Below, one piece after another: positions 1 to 9,779 of a stretch of DNA of 64,000 bases. Numbering within the stretch: position 1 is the first letter of the stretch; every line of letters starts with the position of its first letter. This DNA comes from Chloroflexia bacterium SDU3-3 (GTDB lineage: Bacteria; Chloroflexota; Chloroflexia; Chloroflexales; Roseiflexaceae), in assembly GCA_009268125.1 (NCBI GenBank), contig WBOU01000020.1, positions 1 to 64,000 on the forward strand, read 5' to 3'. The notes below the pieces were generated by a model. That model was not told the DNA's origin. It saw only the letters and a list, made by a program, of their open reading frames with translations, and made no database searches. The position numbers and the translations under genes are program-made.

Positions 1-208
1 CAATGGCAGTGCAGCTTGTTCACCCTGGCCATCGCGTGGCAAAACCGCCAGCACGCGTTCGGTCTATCCATGCCCGTTCGCTGGAAAGTGTACTTCTGAC
101 ACTTCCCAAAAGTGACACCATGTGAGGCGGCAACACCCTGCGGCATGCCGATCTTCTCACCGGTAGAGAAAAAAGCAGCCTGGCTGCGCTTGGTGCAGCC
201 TTCCCGCT

Positions 209-262
209 ACGGTTGGGATTATGGCCAGCAATCTTCTCCATGCACCTTCGCCGGATGGGCAA
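209..262 (+). repeat. Dispersed repeat, core copy 1
   Basis: This stretch shares the core GCACCTTCGCCGGATGG, preceded by a tacggt...atggccag block, with 9826-9875. In more diverged form it matches 25676-25735 and, inverted, 35722-35780 and 35902-35960. No gene is seen in positions 1-290 around it. It is probably a non-coding dispersed element of this genome. Confidence 0.5.
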
Positions 263-290
263 GGCCAACATGATGCATGTACACTTCACC

Positions 291-540
291 ATGAACCATG
301 TCGGGCGCTGCAAGAACCATGTTGAGTTTGACATGAACCATGTTGGGTGCTGCAAGAACCATGTCGAGTTTGACATGAACCATGTCGGGCGCTGCAAGAA
401 CTATGTTGAGTCTGACATGAACCATGTCGGGCGCTGCAAGAACTATGTTGAGTCTGACATGAACCATGTCGGGCGCTGCAAGAACTATGTTGAGTCTGAC
501 ATGAACCATGTCGGGCGCTGCAAGAACCATGTTGGGTATG
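291..540. repeat. Six-copy 42-bp tandem repeat
   Basis: Units start at 291, 333, 375, 417, 459 and 501. Each begins ATGAACCATGT and carries a GGGCGCTGCAAGAAC block. Copies differ at only a few positions (c/t in the second half), and the last is cut after about 36 bp. The period is a multiple of three and free of stops, so both strands read as 14-residue repeat peptides. No Shine-Dalgarno and no non-repetitive domain supports a real protein, so it is called a minisatellite-like array rather than a gene. Confidence 0.9.
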
Positions 541-599
541 TCATTCTTATAATCACCGCCCTAGGTGATCACCGCATAGGCCACCAGCACATCGCCTCC

Positions 600-625
600 G
601 TAGGGGCGGGCCTCGTACCCGCCCG
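600..625. repeat. REP-like GC palindrome, copy 1
   Basis: GTAGGGGCGGG followed by CCCGCCC forms a short GC palindrome. The inverted version lies at 38665-38690 (GGGCGGG...CCCGCCCCTAC). It is extragenic, consistent with a REP-like element. Confidence 0.45.
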
Positions 626-837
626 CATCGTGTGCCGCAAGCGCAACCAACCGATCACAGACATAGAGACAGTAAAAATCCTTCGCGCATCTTGCAAAAC
701 GCATTGGCCCTAGCCCCTGCTTAGGGTCTATGGGTTCTTGCCATACAATGCGCTGGGGTGAACGAGCAACGCCGGAAGCAGTGCCGACGTTTTCTTCCAG
801 CGTGGGATGCTCGCGAGGTGTTCGGTCGCCTGCTTCC

Positions 838-909
838 CTTCGCGCCTTCGCGCCTTCGTCGTATTCGTTCCCTTCTCTCCTTGGTGTCTTGGCATCTTGG
901 TGGTAAAAA
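838..909 (+). repeat. Dispersed CTTGGTGTCTTGG repeat, copy 1
   Basis: The text runs CGCCTTCGCGCCTTCG, GTATTCGTTCCC, CTCCTTGGTGTCTTGG and ends TTGGTGGTAAAA. The same order of blocks is found at 25431-25515 and 25761-25842, and on the minus strand at 61311-61362. It is part of the gene-free stretch 543-1102, where nothing else is recognised. Confidence 0.6.
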
Positions 910-1102
910 TGTGCTGCCGGACGAGGGCGCATCGTCCTTCGGCCCTGCCAACCAGATATTGACCAGATCCGCCCCTTCGCAGTATGATAGAGCCCATCGC
1001 GAGGCGGCGCGCCCACACCGTGAGCGCGCCGTCTTCCTCTGTCTCACGCAGGCCGCGACCCGCCTGCGCCGGATCGTCACTTGCATCAGAAAGCTAACAG
1101 CC

Positions 1103-2092
1103 ATGAGCCTTCTAGGGTACTCACTGTCGCCCGCAACCTGCGCCCGCTGTGGGAAGGCGATCAAGCTCTTCGACAAGGTCCAATTTAACAAGGCCACCAA
1201 GCGCTGCTCGACCTGCGAGGCCGAGGTGCGCGAGGCCCTGGCCAACTTCCGACAGGCCTTCCTCACATCCAGCGCCGACGGTATGATGACCGCAGCCGAG
1301 TGGGATCAGCTGGTGGAGATGGTGCAGCGCGACGGGGTAGAGCTAGAGGAGGCGCTGGGGTCGGTGCGCGGCGAGGCCATCCAGCTGCTTGAGCGCACCC
1401 TGGCGATCGCCGCCGCCGACGGGATGCTCACCGATGGGGAGGAGCGCGATTTCCTGCAGCTGCAGGGCCTGCTGCAGGTGCCCAGCGACATGATCCTGCC
1501 GCAGATCGAGTGGATGCGCTACCTGCGGCACATCACCCAGATCCGGCGCGGCGAGCTGCCCACCTACGAGACCAGCGTGCGGCTGGCATCCGACGAGATC
1601 TGCCACCTGGAGGTGGCGGCCACCTACCAGCGGGTCACGCACGACCAGATCATGGCTGACGCCGGGCGGCTGCTGGCCAGCAGCAGGCGGCTCTACTTCT
1701 TCTCGCCCAACGGCGATATCGAGGTGGCCTACGCGGCGATCAGCCGCGTCGAGCAGCGCTCTGGCGGGGTCTACCTGCAGCTAGATCAGCGGCTGGGCAG
1801 CGGATTCTACGGGCTGGAGGACTCGAAATTTGTTGCGGCGATCATCGAGACGCTGGCGCGGCGCGCTGGCGGCCTGCGCGACCAGCAGGCCCAGGCCGAC
1901 CAGGGGCACATCCCGCGCGAGGTGAAGATCGCGGTCTGGAAGCGCGACCAGGGCCGCTGCGCCGAGTGCGGCTCGCAGTCGTACCTAGAGTTCCACCACA
2001 TCATCCCGCCCGCCAAGGGCGGCGCAAGCTCGGCCCCCAACGTGCAGCTGATCTGCCAGACATGCTACAGCACCCGGGGCGCGCTCGACTAG
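1103..2092 (+). CDS. HNH-domain protein with zinc ribbon and TerB-like region
   Basis: This 329-residue protein has three visible parts. Residues 13-38 form a zinc ribbon (C13-x2-C16 and C35-x2-C38). Residues about 45-135 hold two similar helical units, each with an ADGM(M/L)T motif followed by acidic residues, resembling the TerB-like fold. Residues about 271-329 are an HNH-type domain: C286-x2-C289, FHHI with H298/H299, N313 and C318-x2-C321. The usual Asn or His after the last zinc pair is Tyr322, so nuclease activity is not certain. The reading frame is open upstream, but that part lies over a dispersed repeat, so the ATG at 1103 is chosen. Its stop codon overlaps that of the convergent gene. 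It may be a DNA-cleaving or DNA-binding protein; the biological role is unknown. Confidence 0.7.
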   Translation: MSLLGYSLSPATCARCGKAIKLFDKVQFNKATKRCSTCEAEVREALANFRQAFLTSSADGMMTAAEWDQLVEMVQRDGVELEEALGSVRGEAIQLLERTLAIAAADGMLTDGEERDFLQLQGLLQVPSDMILPQIEWMRYLRHITQIRRGELPTYETSVRLASDEICHLEVAATYQRVTHDQIMADAGRLLASSRRLYFFSPNGDIEVAYAAISRVEQRSGGVYLQLDQRLGSGFYGLEDSKFVAAIIETLARRAGGLRDQQAQADQGHIPREVKIAVWKRDQGRCAECGSQSYLEFHHIIPPAKGGASSAPNVQLICQTCYSTRGALD

Positions 2093-3636
2093 CCCAGCTG
2101 CCGCTCGACATCCCACATCACCTCGGCGATGCTGTCGGATGCGCGGCGCTGCCACTTGTAGAAGGTATCCTCATCCACATCGGCCAGCCACTCCAGCACC
2201 TGCTCTAGCTCGCCGGGCGAGCGCTGGCCCTGGCGCTGGCGCTCCTCGCGCAGGCGGCGGGCCTCGGCCAGCGCGCCCTTGCGCGACAGCTCGCGCACAT
2301 AGGGGTAGTAGAGCACATTGTAGAAGCGCCAGGCCTCGCCGACCTTGGGGCCAGCGCTGTCCTCGGGGCGCAGCGACTCGATCTGGGCGATCAGCAGCTC
2401 GCGCAGGGCCGAGACGCGGGCCAGGCGGTTGTCGGCGGCGCTGGCGTCGGCCAGCCACGGCTCCAGCTGGCGCATGGTGAGCAGCGGGCTGTTGACCATG
2501 CGGGGCGGGTTCTTGAGCGCGGTGAGCGCCTTGCGCACATCGTTCTTGAAGGCCTTCAGCCGCGCCAGATCATCGGCATCGGGCGCGTCGGCGGCGCTGG
2601 GGGCGGCTGGCTCCTCCTCGGCGGCGGGCAGCTCCTCCTCATCGGGCGGCAGCAGCGCGGTCACCGGCTCGGTGCCCAGGGCGGTGGCGAACTCGCGGGC
2701 CTCGAAGCGGGCATCGCGCTCGGCCTGGCTGAAGAACACGCGGTCGAGCAGGGTGCGCCCGCTGTCGAAGGCGGTGTGGGTGAGCGTCACGAGGCTGATC
2801 AGGGCCAGCAAGCCGCCGACCGACACCGGCGTGACGATGAGCATCAGCGCGATGTAGAGCGCATCCAGCACCACAATGCCGGTGAGCGTGTAGATAAAGT
2901 CGCGCTGGATGTTCTGCCCGCCCAGCAGCATGCCGTAGTGGGCCACGCTGTAGCCCAGCAGCACCACGCCAGCGAACACCATCACATAGGCCACCAGCGG
3001 GCTGAACCAGCTGCCCAGCAGGTAGCCCCCGCCCAGAAACAGCCCGCCGATAATAAACAGCACCGCGCCGCCCAGCAGCACGCCGATCGAGCGGCCCAAA
3101 GCCCGCGAGGCCTCGTCGTGGCGCTGGGCCAGCGCGGCGCGGGCGCGCGTCAGATTGTAGAGCGCCCCGATCGTCATGGTCATCTGGTAGATCATGTAGA
3201 TGGGGTAGAGCGCGCCGGGGGCCACCTGCAGCGGGGCGGCATCGTAGCGGTTGAACAGCGCCGAGCAGGCATCCACCGCCACCACCAGCAGCGCCACCAG
3301 GTAGGCCGCAATCACGCGGCGCGGCACCAGCATATGCGGCGCGCTGGGCTTGCGAATGGGCAGGGCGATCACACAGCTGATGTGGAACCAGATCGCCAGC
3401 GGCAACACCGAGCTCCACCAGGTGAGGCGCTCGACCAGCGCAAACAGCCCTGGGTCGGCCAGCGAGTCGGTGAGCGCGGCGGCGAAGAAGTAGGCCGCTT
3501 GGCCAAAGGCTGCCGCCACCGAGAGCGCGATCAGCGGCGTGCGCAGCAGACCGCGCACCAGCAGGTAGAGGCCCAGCCACAGAAACAGGGCATAGCCCAC
3601 CAGCTCGGCAAAGATCACCACAGCGCCGCCGAACAT
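2089..3636 (-). CDS. 7TM-type membrane protein with cytoplasmic C-terminal domain
   Basis: This 515-residue protein has about eight hydrophobic segments in residues 1-300, resembling the N-terminal 7TM sensor region of some histidine kinases. An acidic, Ala/Glu/Pro-rich stretch (about 325-350) leads to a helical, Arg/Leu-rich cytoplasmic domain. No kinase, phosphatase or cyclase motif is visible in the C-terminal part, so the output function is unknown. GAGGAGAGG lies just upstream of the ATG. The gene lies downstream of the giant membrane protein on the same strand, but a strong terminator separates them, so it is probably transcribed on its own. Confidence 0.6.
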   Translation of the reverse strand: MFGGAVVIFAELVGYALFLWLGLYLLVRGLLRTPLIALSVAAAFGQAAYFFAAALTDSLADPGLFALVERLTWWSSVLPLAIWFHISCVIALPIRKPSAPHMLVPRRVIAAYLVALLVVAVDACSALFNRYDAAPLQVAPGALYPIYMIYQMTMTIGALYNLTRARAALAQRHDEASRALGRSIGVLLGGAVLFIIGGLFLGGGYLLGSWFSPLVAYVMVFAGVVLLGYSVAHYGMLLGGQNIQRDFIYTLTGIVVLDALYIALMLIVTPVSVGGLLALISLVTLTHTAFDSGRTLLDRVFFSQAERDARFEAREFATALGTEPVTALLPPDEEELPAAEEEPAAPSAADAPDADDLARLKAFKNDVRKALTALKNPPRMVNSPLLTMRQLEPWLADASAADNRLARVSALRELLIAQIESLRPEDSAGPKVGEAWRFYNVLYYPYVRELSRKGALAEARRLREERQRQGQRSPGELEQVLEWLADVDEDTFYKWQRRASDSIAEVMWDVERQLG

Positions 3637-3719
3637 AGCCTCTCCTCATTCATCTCTATACGCATGCTAGCGCGATTGTACACGGGGTTCTCGGAATTGG
3701 CAAAGGCCATTCTTCCCGC

Positions 3720-3755
3720 CCAAAAAAGCGGGCTGGCGGTGAGTACCGCCAGCCC
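3720..3755 (-). terminator. Intrinsic terminator of the giant membrane protein gene
   Basis: On the minus strand an 11-bp perfect stem (GGGCTGGCGGT, loop of 4, ACCGCCAGCCC; 3730-3740 and 3745-3755) is followed by GC and six T residues. It lies 23 bases past the stop of the gene ending at 3778. This is a textbook rho-independent terminator. Confidence 0.92.
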
Positions 3756-3777
3756 AACGAAACCGCCAGACCACCGC

Positions 3778-6700
3778 CTAGCTCCAGGCGCTGAGCGTGG
3801 CGATCAGGCTGCGGCCAAGGCGCAGCAGCTGCTCCTGGCGGCGCTCGAACAGCACATACAGGCCGATCAGCAGCATGCCCACCACGCCCATCACCACCCA
3901 GGTGTTGGCCGCGCGCATGGGGTCCACGCCCAGCCACAGCGCGCCAAACACCACGGCGGCCACGCCCGCCACCAGCGGCACCTGCAGCCGCCGCAGCACC
4001 CCGTAAGCGATGGAGAGCAGGCCCTCGCCGCACAGCGCGAGCGCCAGCAGCAGCGCCCGCTGGCCATCGGCCAGCACCGCGCGGGTCGCGCCCAGGCCCA
4101 GCAGCATGCCCAGCCCGGCGCACTCCAGCACCCGCGAGAGCTGGCGCTGGCCCTGGAAGCGCCGCAGGCCATCGGCCAGGGCCAGCAGGTAGAGCGCGGT
4201 GGGCGCGACGTACCATTCCGGCTCGACCCGGCCCCAGACCCACAGCTGCAGCAGCAGCGCGGCCACCAGCGCGGCGGCGGCGGCATACACCAGCATCACC
4301 ACACGGTAGCGCACGGCGGCGGTGGAGAGCAGCAGCGCCAGCATCACCAGCGTGAAGATCAGCGCGAAGAGCTGGCCCACCAGCGGGGCGACCAGGCCGA
4401 TCAGCGCCGCCAGCCCAAGCCCAACGAACAGCGGCCCCGCGCGCAGCGGGTGCAGCCACACCGCGCAGGCGGCGGAGGCGCGCTGGAAGCGGCCACCCAC
4501 CCACGCGACCAGCCAGCCCAGGGCGGCCAGCACCACCATGTCGGCCATAGCGTAGGCGCACACCCAGATCATCGGCATATCGTCCAGGCGCAGCAGCAGC
4601 AGCGCAGCCTCCAGCAGCACCAGCGAGAGGACGGCCAGCGCCACCTTCCGCTCGGCGCTGGCCAGCACAGCGGCCAGGGCGGCTATACAGACCACCTGCC
4701 AGAGCGCATCCCAGGAGGCCGCGCCCATCACGCTCGATATGGCCAGGATAAGCATGCCACATGATGCCACAGCCCCAGCGGAGAGCACCACCGTAAGGTA
4801 GATCGGCGTGCGCAGCGTGGGGGCCGTTTGCCGCACACCCAGGGCCAACAAGGCCTGTGCCCAGGCCAGCAGCGCCAACAGCCACAGGGTCATACTATCT
4901 AGCGAGCTGCCCATCGCCCAGGACTGCCCAAATACCAGAGCCAGATCGAGCGACACCAGCGCGAAGAAGGCCATCCAGCTCTTTTTCTCCCGCCCGAGCA
5001 GCCAGCCCCACCCCAGCGCCGTGGCCAGCCAGATCAAGCTGAAGCGCAGCATCTGCTCGCTGTCGCTCCACAACGTAGGTGCAAAGGTTATGCGATAGGC
5101 AGAGGGGCTAAAGGCCATTGCCAGCGGCGCGAGCAACAGCAAGCCGCCAGCTATCACTCGGTAGGGCCGCGCGTAGGCGGGCGCGGCGGGGCGCAGCGCC
5201 TCGGCCAGCAGCGCCAGGGTGAGCAGCAGCGGGATGTAGGCCAGCGAGGCCGGGAAGGCCCCCCATAGCACCAGCGCCACGTCGGCCAGCATCAGGGCCA
5301 GCAGCCCCAGCAGCCCGCCCACCAGATAGCCCAGATCGGGCGCGCGCCACAGGTAGCAGGCCAGGCCCGCCACGCCCACCAGCGCGAGCACCGCGCCCGC
5401 CTGGTAGGGCTGGAACAGCTGCGGGTAGCCCACCAGCGCCAGCAGCAGCGCCTGCGAGGCCGAGATCAGGGCAAACACCTGACCTGGCGCGCTGACTATG
5501 CGCCACGAGGTGGTGCGTGCCAGCCCCGCCGCCAGCGTATAGCACGCCGCCAGCGCCAGCAGCGCGGCCAGGTTCTCGCCAGGCGACGCATGGAAGAAGT
5601 TCAGCGACAGCATGGCCCAGGCCTGCGCGGTAAGCATCAGCAGCCAGGCCCAGCGCGCCTGCCGCCACATCAGCAGCTGGGCCAGCCACACCAGGGCCAG
5701 CATGCCCAGGCCCGGTAGGTGCGCGCCATAGGTGCCAAACGATAGCGCAGTGAACACCAGCGCCAGGCCCACGCCCGCCGCCTGCAGCACCAGCGCGTAG
5801 CCGCGCCGCAGCGAGCCAGGCCAGTAGCGCGCGGCCACGCAGGCGGCCGCGCCCAGCGGCAGCAGCGCCAGCGCGCGATGCGCGCCATCCATCGCCGCCA
5901 GATCGAGCATGGCCCAGCCCCACAGCGCCGCCAGCGGCGGCACCAGCGCCAGCGCCAGCGTCGCCAGCCCCTCCTGCCCGCGCCGCCCAAACGCGGCGAA
6001 GCGCCCACGGTGGGTGCTGGCCGCCACCAGCGCAGCCAGCGCCACCAGCACAGGCAGCGCCAAACGCTGCGGCGCTGGCCCCAGCGTACACGCCAGCACC
6101 CCCACCTGCGATGCGATCAGCAGCCCAAAGCCGTAGAGCGGGGAGGCGACCCGCACGCGGTGCGGCTCGCTGGCTACGCCCGCCGCCACATAGGCCAGGG
6201 CTAGCAGCGCAAAGCCCAGCAGCGCCACATCCACACCTGCCGCCAGCGCCACCAGCGTGCTGGCCAGCGCCAGCGGCGCGAGCGCCAGCGACACCCACAG
6301 CCAGCGCTCGCGGCGCTGCAGCCGGTAGGCCAGCGCATAGAAGCCCACTGCGGCCCAGCGCAGCCCGGCCACGCCCCAGCCCGCCCCCAGCTGGCTGGCC
6401 AGGGCCAGCGGCAGCAGTACGTGGGCGGCAGTGCGCAGCCCCAGCCCGAGCACATCGTTCCGCGCCAGCCAGCGACCCGCCAGCAGGTAGGCGAAGCCAA
6501 ATGCCATCAGCAGGCCCGACATGGGTAGCGAGAGCGCCAGATCGGGCGAGAAATCAAGCATCGCAAGGCCGATAGGCAGCGCCAGCGCGGCCAGCAGCGC
6601 CCACATCGACCTCGGCTCCATCACCAGGGCCAGCACATAGAAGGCGCAGGCCGCAAACAGCAGCAGCGCTGGGGCCGCGCCGCCCAGCCCCAGCGGCACG

Positions 6701-9657
6701 CCCACCGCCAGCACCACCGGCACCAGCGCGTGCGCCACCAGGTACGGCGGGCGCACCAGCGAGGGCCGCCAGCGCCGCAGCAGCTGCGCGCCCAGCAGCA
6801 TCAGCCCGGCCAGCGCCACGCAGGGCAGCAGCCACAGCGCACGCGGCCCCGGCACGGCCAGGCTGGTGAAGGCCAGCAGCGATCCGGGCGCGCTCACGCA
6901 CGATACCCACATCCAGCGGCGCTGGCGGTCGATCAGGGCCTCGGCCAGCATGTAGCAGGCCACGATCAGCAGCCCAAAGCCCAGCCAGTAGGCCATTTCG
7001 GCGTGGAAGTGCCCCAGCGACAGCGCCGCCGTCACCGATCCCGCCGCCACCGCAGACTCGCCCCACACACGGCGGCGGCGCAGCAGCGCCTGCGCCACTA
7101 GCGTCAGCGTCAGCAGGCCCATGCCAACAATATGCAGGCCCGCGCTGCTAAAGCTGATCAGCGTCAGCGTAATCGCTAGGAGCGCCGCAGCCGCCTGAAG
7201 CGCGTCGTCGTAGCGAGGCCGCAGCGCGCCGGGCCAGTGCCGCGCCGCCACACACGCCGCCGCCGCAAGCGGCAGCAGCGCCACCGCCCGCTCGGCGGCG
7301 GAGAGCGCCGCGAGATCGAGCATGGCCCAGCCCCACAGCGCGCCCAGCACCACCAGCGCGGCCATGGCGCTGGCGGCGGCCTGCTCGCGCAGCATCCTGC
7401 CCAGCATCGCCATCCGCCCGCGGTGCGCAGCGGTGGCCGCCAGCGCGCAGAAAAGCAGCAGGATCGGCAGCGCCACACGCAGCGCAGGCCCTCCCGCGAG
7501 CACCGCATCGGCGCAGGCCAGCGCGGCAATTACCGCCCCCAGGCCGTAGAGCGGCGCGGCGAACCGCCCCCAGCGTGGCTCGCCCAGCGCGCCGCTGGCC
7601 AGGTAGCCCAGCGCCAGCAGCGCGAACAGGGCCGCGCGCAGCGCCGCATCCACTTGCAGCAGCAGCAGATCCGTGCCCGCCGCAGCCGCCAGCAGCGCCA
7701 GCGCAGCCCACAGCCAGCGCACGCGCCGCGACAGCGCCGAGCACAGCGCGTAGAACCCAGCCGCCATCCACAGCAGCCACGACAGCTCCCACGTCAGCCC
7801 GATGTGCAGCAGCAGCACCAGCGGCGGAATGAGGTAGGCCACCACCAGCGGACCAAACGTGGCCGGGTGCTGCTGCCACCAGCGGTGCGCCAGCACGCGG
7901 TAGAGCGCGGCCAGCAGCAGCAGGGCGTACCACGTGGCAGCGGCGACGCGGAAGTCAAGCGAGAGATCCTGCAGCACGATCGCCAGCGGCAGCAGCGTCG
8001 CCGCCACCAGGCCCCAGATCTCAACCGGCTTCTCGCGCAGCACGATCAGGTAGAAGCCCAGCGCGGCCCAGGCCGCCATGGCCATGGTGGCGTGCGCGAC
8101 GCCCAGCCCCACGCCCACCAGCAGCGCGAAGGGCACGATCACATGCGCCGCCTTCCAGAGGATCGCTGCGATCTCCTGCTGGCCGCGCAGCGCCGCCCGC
8201 CCGCCCACCAGCAGCGCCTCAAGCGCGATCACCAGCGCCATCCACACATCCGGTCGCCCCGGCGCTACCGCCAGACCGGCGGCGGCCATCGCCAGCGGCG
8301 CGAGCAGGCTTGCGGCCCATGCCCAGATCGGGTTGCGGCCCAGCGTGGCGGCCAGCAGATAGAGCGCCGTGCCCGCCCCAAACGTGAGGGAGAGCATCCA
8401 CGGGTCGAGCAGCCCGCCCAGCCAGAGCGGCACCGCCACCAGCAGCCCCGCCAATCCAAGCAGATGCGCGACCCATGTGAGCTGCGGGGCGAACTCGGCC
8501 CGCCCGCCGCGCTCAAGCCGCCACGCCAGCGCGATATACCCCGCCATCGCGGCCACCAGCGCGGGCGGCACCGCCTGCCAGGAGATGAAGCTGGCCGCCG
8601 CCGCCGCCAGGCTTGCGCCAGCCAGCCCCGCATTCACCACAAAGAAGCGCTGGCCAGTGCGGCGCACCGCCCAGGTGTAGAGCGGCACACACGCCAGCGA
8701 GGCCAGCAGCCACGCGGCCTGGTTCCCCACGCCCATGGTCAGCGTGATCGCGGCCATGCAGATAGGGGCCAGCGCGCCGCTCACCGAGCGCAGCCCCGCG
8801 CCCGCGCTCGGCAGCTGCCAGCGGCGCTCGATCCTATCGCCCGCCGCCCAGAACGAGCCAGTCACCACGGCCATCAGCACGCACTGCAGCATGCGCGGGA
8901 AGCTGGCCCAGTTGAACACCACCAGCACCACCGACGAGACCAGCATCAGGAACATGCCTAGGTACAGCATCACCTGGCGCGTGCGCAGCGCCAGCGCGCC
9001 GGCCCAAGCCCGCTCCAGCAGCGATGGGGTGGGCGGCGTAGGCGGCGTCTGAACCACATTCTCCTGTTTCTCTGCTGCCGACGCCTGTACTATCGCAGGC
9101 GCTGCCTCACGCTCCGCCGCCGCCGACACCTGCGCCGCCTCAGCCACTGGTTCCCGTTCCTCCGCTGTCGGCAGCGGTGCCGCTGCCTCCGCTGTCGGCA
9201 GCGGCACCGCTGCTGCATCCGCCGCCTCTACCGCGTTGGATAGCCATTCTGGCAGCGGCGCAGGCGCGGTCAGTGCCTCGGCTGGCACCGCCGTTGGGAT
9301 CGCATCATCGGTTGGCGCAGCCACTACCTGCGCCTGGGCCTCTAGCAGCCAGGCGGGGATCGCCTGCTCGGGTGCGGGCTGCGCCTCGGGCGGCGCAGGG
9401 GCGGGCTGCGCCTCGGGCGGCGCGGCGGGCCAGGGGCGCGGGACGCCGCGCGACAGCACCAGCCGCCGCACCGGCGCGGCCTCATCCGCCGTCAGATAGC
9501 CCGCTTGCACCCAGGTGTGGATCAGGCGCTCCATCTCGCCATACAGCACATCCGGCGGCACCGCTGGCGCGCTGGACTGGCGGATGCTGACAAAGATCAG
9601 ACCGAGCACCAGCATCACCAGCACCAGGAAGCAGAAACAGCCGATAAGTTCATACAT
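3778..9657 (-). CDS. Giant polytopic membrane protein (SCO7613 C-terminal/DUF2157-like)
   Basis: This 1959-residue protein starts with one membrane segment (about residues 4-27), then a cytosolic or linker region rich in Ala, Pro, Glu and Gln (about 65-215). Several dozen hydrophobic helices follow to the C-terminus. The segment starting LRTRQVMLYLGMFL (about 225) and the following FNW and GDRIERRW motifs are typical of the actinobacterial SCO7613 C-terminal/DUF2157-like membrane family. Internal repeats are visible: AxPLYGxG, LxVALPxL, HRGR and WGWAMLDLAA blocks recur around residues 700-760 and 1180-1270, suggesting duplication. The start ATG at 9657 is chosen because AAGGAG lies nine bases upstream; a TTG 27 bases earlier would place that motif inside the gene. 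Function is unknown; the family is usually proposed to act at the envelope. Confidence 0.75.
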   Translation of the reverse strand: MYELIGCFCFLVLVMLVLGLIFVSIRQSSAPAVPPDVLYGEMERLIHTWVQAGYLTADEAAPVRRLVLSRGVPRPWPAAPPEAQPAPAPPEAQPAPEQAIPAWLLEAQAQVVAAPTDDAIPTAVPAEALTAPAPLPEWLSNAVEAADAAAVPLPTAEAAAPLPTAEEREPVAEAAQVSAAAEREAAPAIVQASAAEKQENVVQTPPTPPTPSLLERAWAGALALRTRQVMLYLGMFLMLVSSVVLVVFNWASFPRMLQCVLMAVVTGSFWAAGDRIERRWQLPSAGAGLRSVSGALAPICMAAITLTMGVGNQAAWLLASLACVPLYTWAVRRTGQRFFVVNAGLAGASLAAAAASFISWQAVPPALVAAMAGYIALAWRLERGGRAEFAPQLTWVAHLLGLAGLLVAVPLWLGGLLDPWMLSLTFGAGTALYLLAATLGRNPIWAWAASLLAPLAMAAAGLAVAPGRPDVWMALVIALEALLVGGRAALRGQQEIAAILWKAAHVIVPFALLVGVGLGVAHATMAMAAWAALGFYLIVLREKPVEIWGLVAATLLPLAIVLQDLSLDFRVAAATWYALLLLAALYRVLAHRWWQQHPATFGPLVVAYLIPPLVLLLHIGLTWELSWLLWMAAGFYALCSALSRRVRWLWAALALLAAAAGTDLLLLQVDAALRAALFALLALGYLASGALGEPRWGRFAAPLYGLGAVIAALACADAVLAGGPALRVALPILLLFCALAATAAHRGRMAMLGRMLREQAAASAMAALVVLGALWGWAMLDLAALSAAERAVALLPLAAAACVAARHWPGALRPRYDDALQAAAALLAITLTLISFSSAGLHIVGMGLLTLTLVAQALLRRRRVWGESAVAAGSVTAALSLGHFHAEMAYWLGFGLLIVACYMLAEALIDRQRRWMWVSCVSAPGSLLAFTSLAVPGPRALWLLPCVALAGLMLLGAQLLRRWRPSLVRPPYLVAHALVPVVLAVGVPLGLGGAAPALLLFAACAFYVLALVMEPRSMWALLAALALPIGLAMLDFSPDLALSLPMSGLLMAFGFAYLLAGRWLARNDVLGLGLRTAAHVLLPLALASQLGAGWGVAGLRWAAVGFYALAYRLQRRERWLWVSLALAPLALASTLVALAAGVDVALLGFALLALAYVAAGVASEPHRVRVASPLYGFGLLIASQVGVLACTLGPAPQRLALPVLVALAALVAASTHRGRFAAFGRRGQEGLATLALALVPPLAALWGWAMLDLAAMDGAHRALALLPLGAAACVAARYWPGSLRRGYALVLQAAGVGLALVFTALSFGTYGAHLPGLGMLALVWLAQLLMWRQARWAWLLMLTAQAWAMLSLNFFHASPGENLAALLALAACYTLAAGLARTTSWRIVSAPGQVFALISASQALLLALVGYPQLFQPYQAGAVLALVGVAGLACYLWRAPDLGYLVGGLLGLLALMLADVALVLWGAFPASLAYIPLLLTLALLAEALRPAAPAYARPYRVIAGGLLLLAPLAMAFSPSAYRITFAPTLWSDSEQMLRFSLIWLATALGWGWLLGREKKSWMAFFALVSLDLALVFGQSWAMGSSLDSMTLWLLALLAWAQALLALGVRQTAPTLRTPIYLTVVLSAGAVASCGMLILAISSVMGAASWDALWQVVCIAALAAVLASAERKVALAVLSLVLLEAALLLLRLDDMPMIWVCAYAMADMVVLAALGWLVAWVGGRFQRASAACAVWLHPLRAGPLFVGLGLAALIGLVAPLVGQLFALIFTLVMLALLLSTAAVRYRVVMLVYAAAAALVAALLLQLWVWGRVEPEWYVAPTALYLLALADGLRRFQGQRQLSRVLECAGLGMLLGLGATRAVLADGQRALLLALALCGEGLLSIAYGVLRRLQVPLVAGVAAVVFGALWLGVDPMRAANTWVVMGVVGMLLIGLYVLFERRQEQLLRLGRSLIATLSAWS

Positions 9658-9779
9658 ACGCCGTGGCTCCTTTTCTGTTGCCAATCTGGGCCCAGACTAC
9701 GCCACCAGCAGCTGTACAAACCAGGGAAAGTACTGCCAGCTTCTGTATCGGCCCGGCAAAAACTGCGCTGCAATGCAGA

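Noticed and set aside
291-540. CRISPR array
   Set aside because: The units are contiguous 42-bp repeats without unique spacers, and no cas gene is present.
213-713. A 166-residue reading frame over the tandem repeat, and antisense frames
   Set aside because: The open frames result from the 42-bp period being a multiple of three. No ribosome site or non-repetitive domain supports translation.
2776-4764. Long plus-strand open frame opposite the 7TM and giant membrane genes
   Set aside because: It is rich in His, Gln and Arg, the typical antisense shadow of a high-GC Leu/Ala-rich gene; similar shadows occur opposite other GC-rich genes.
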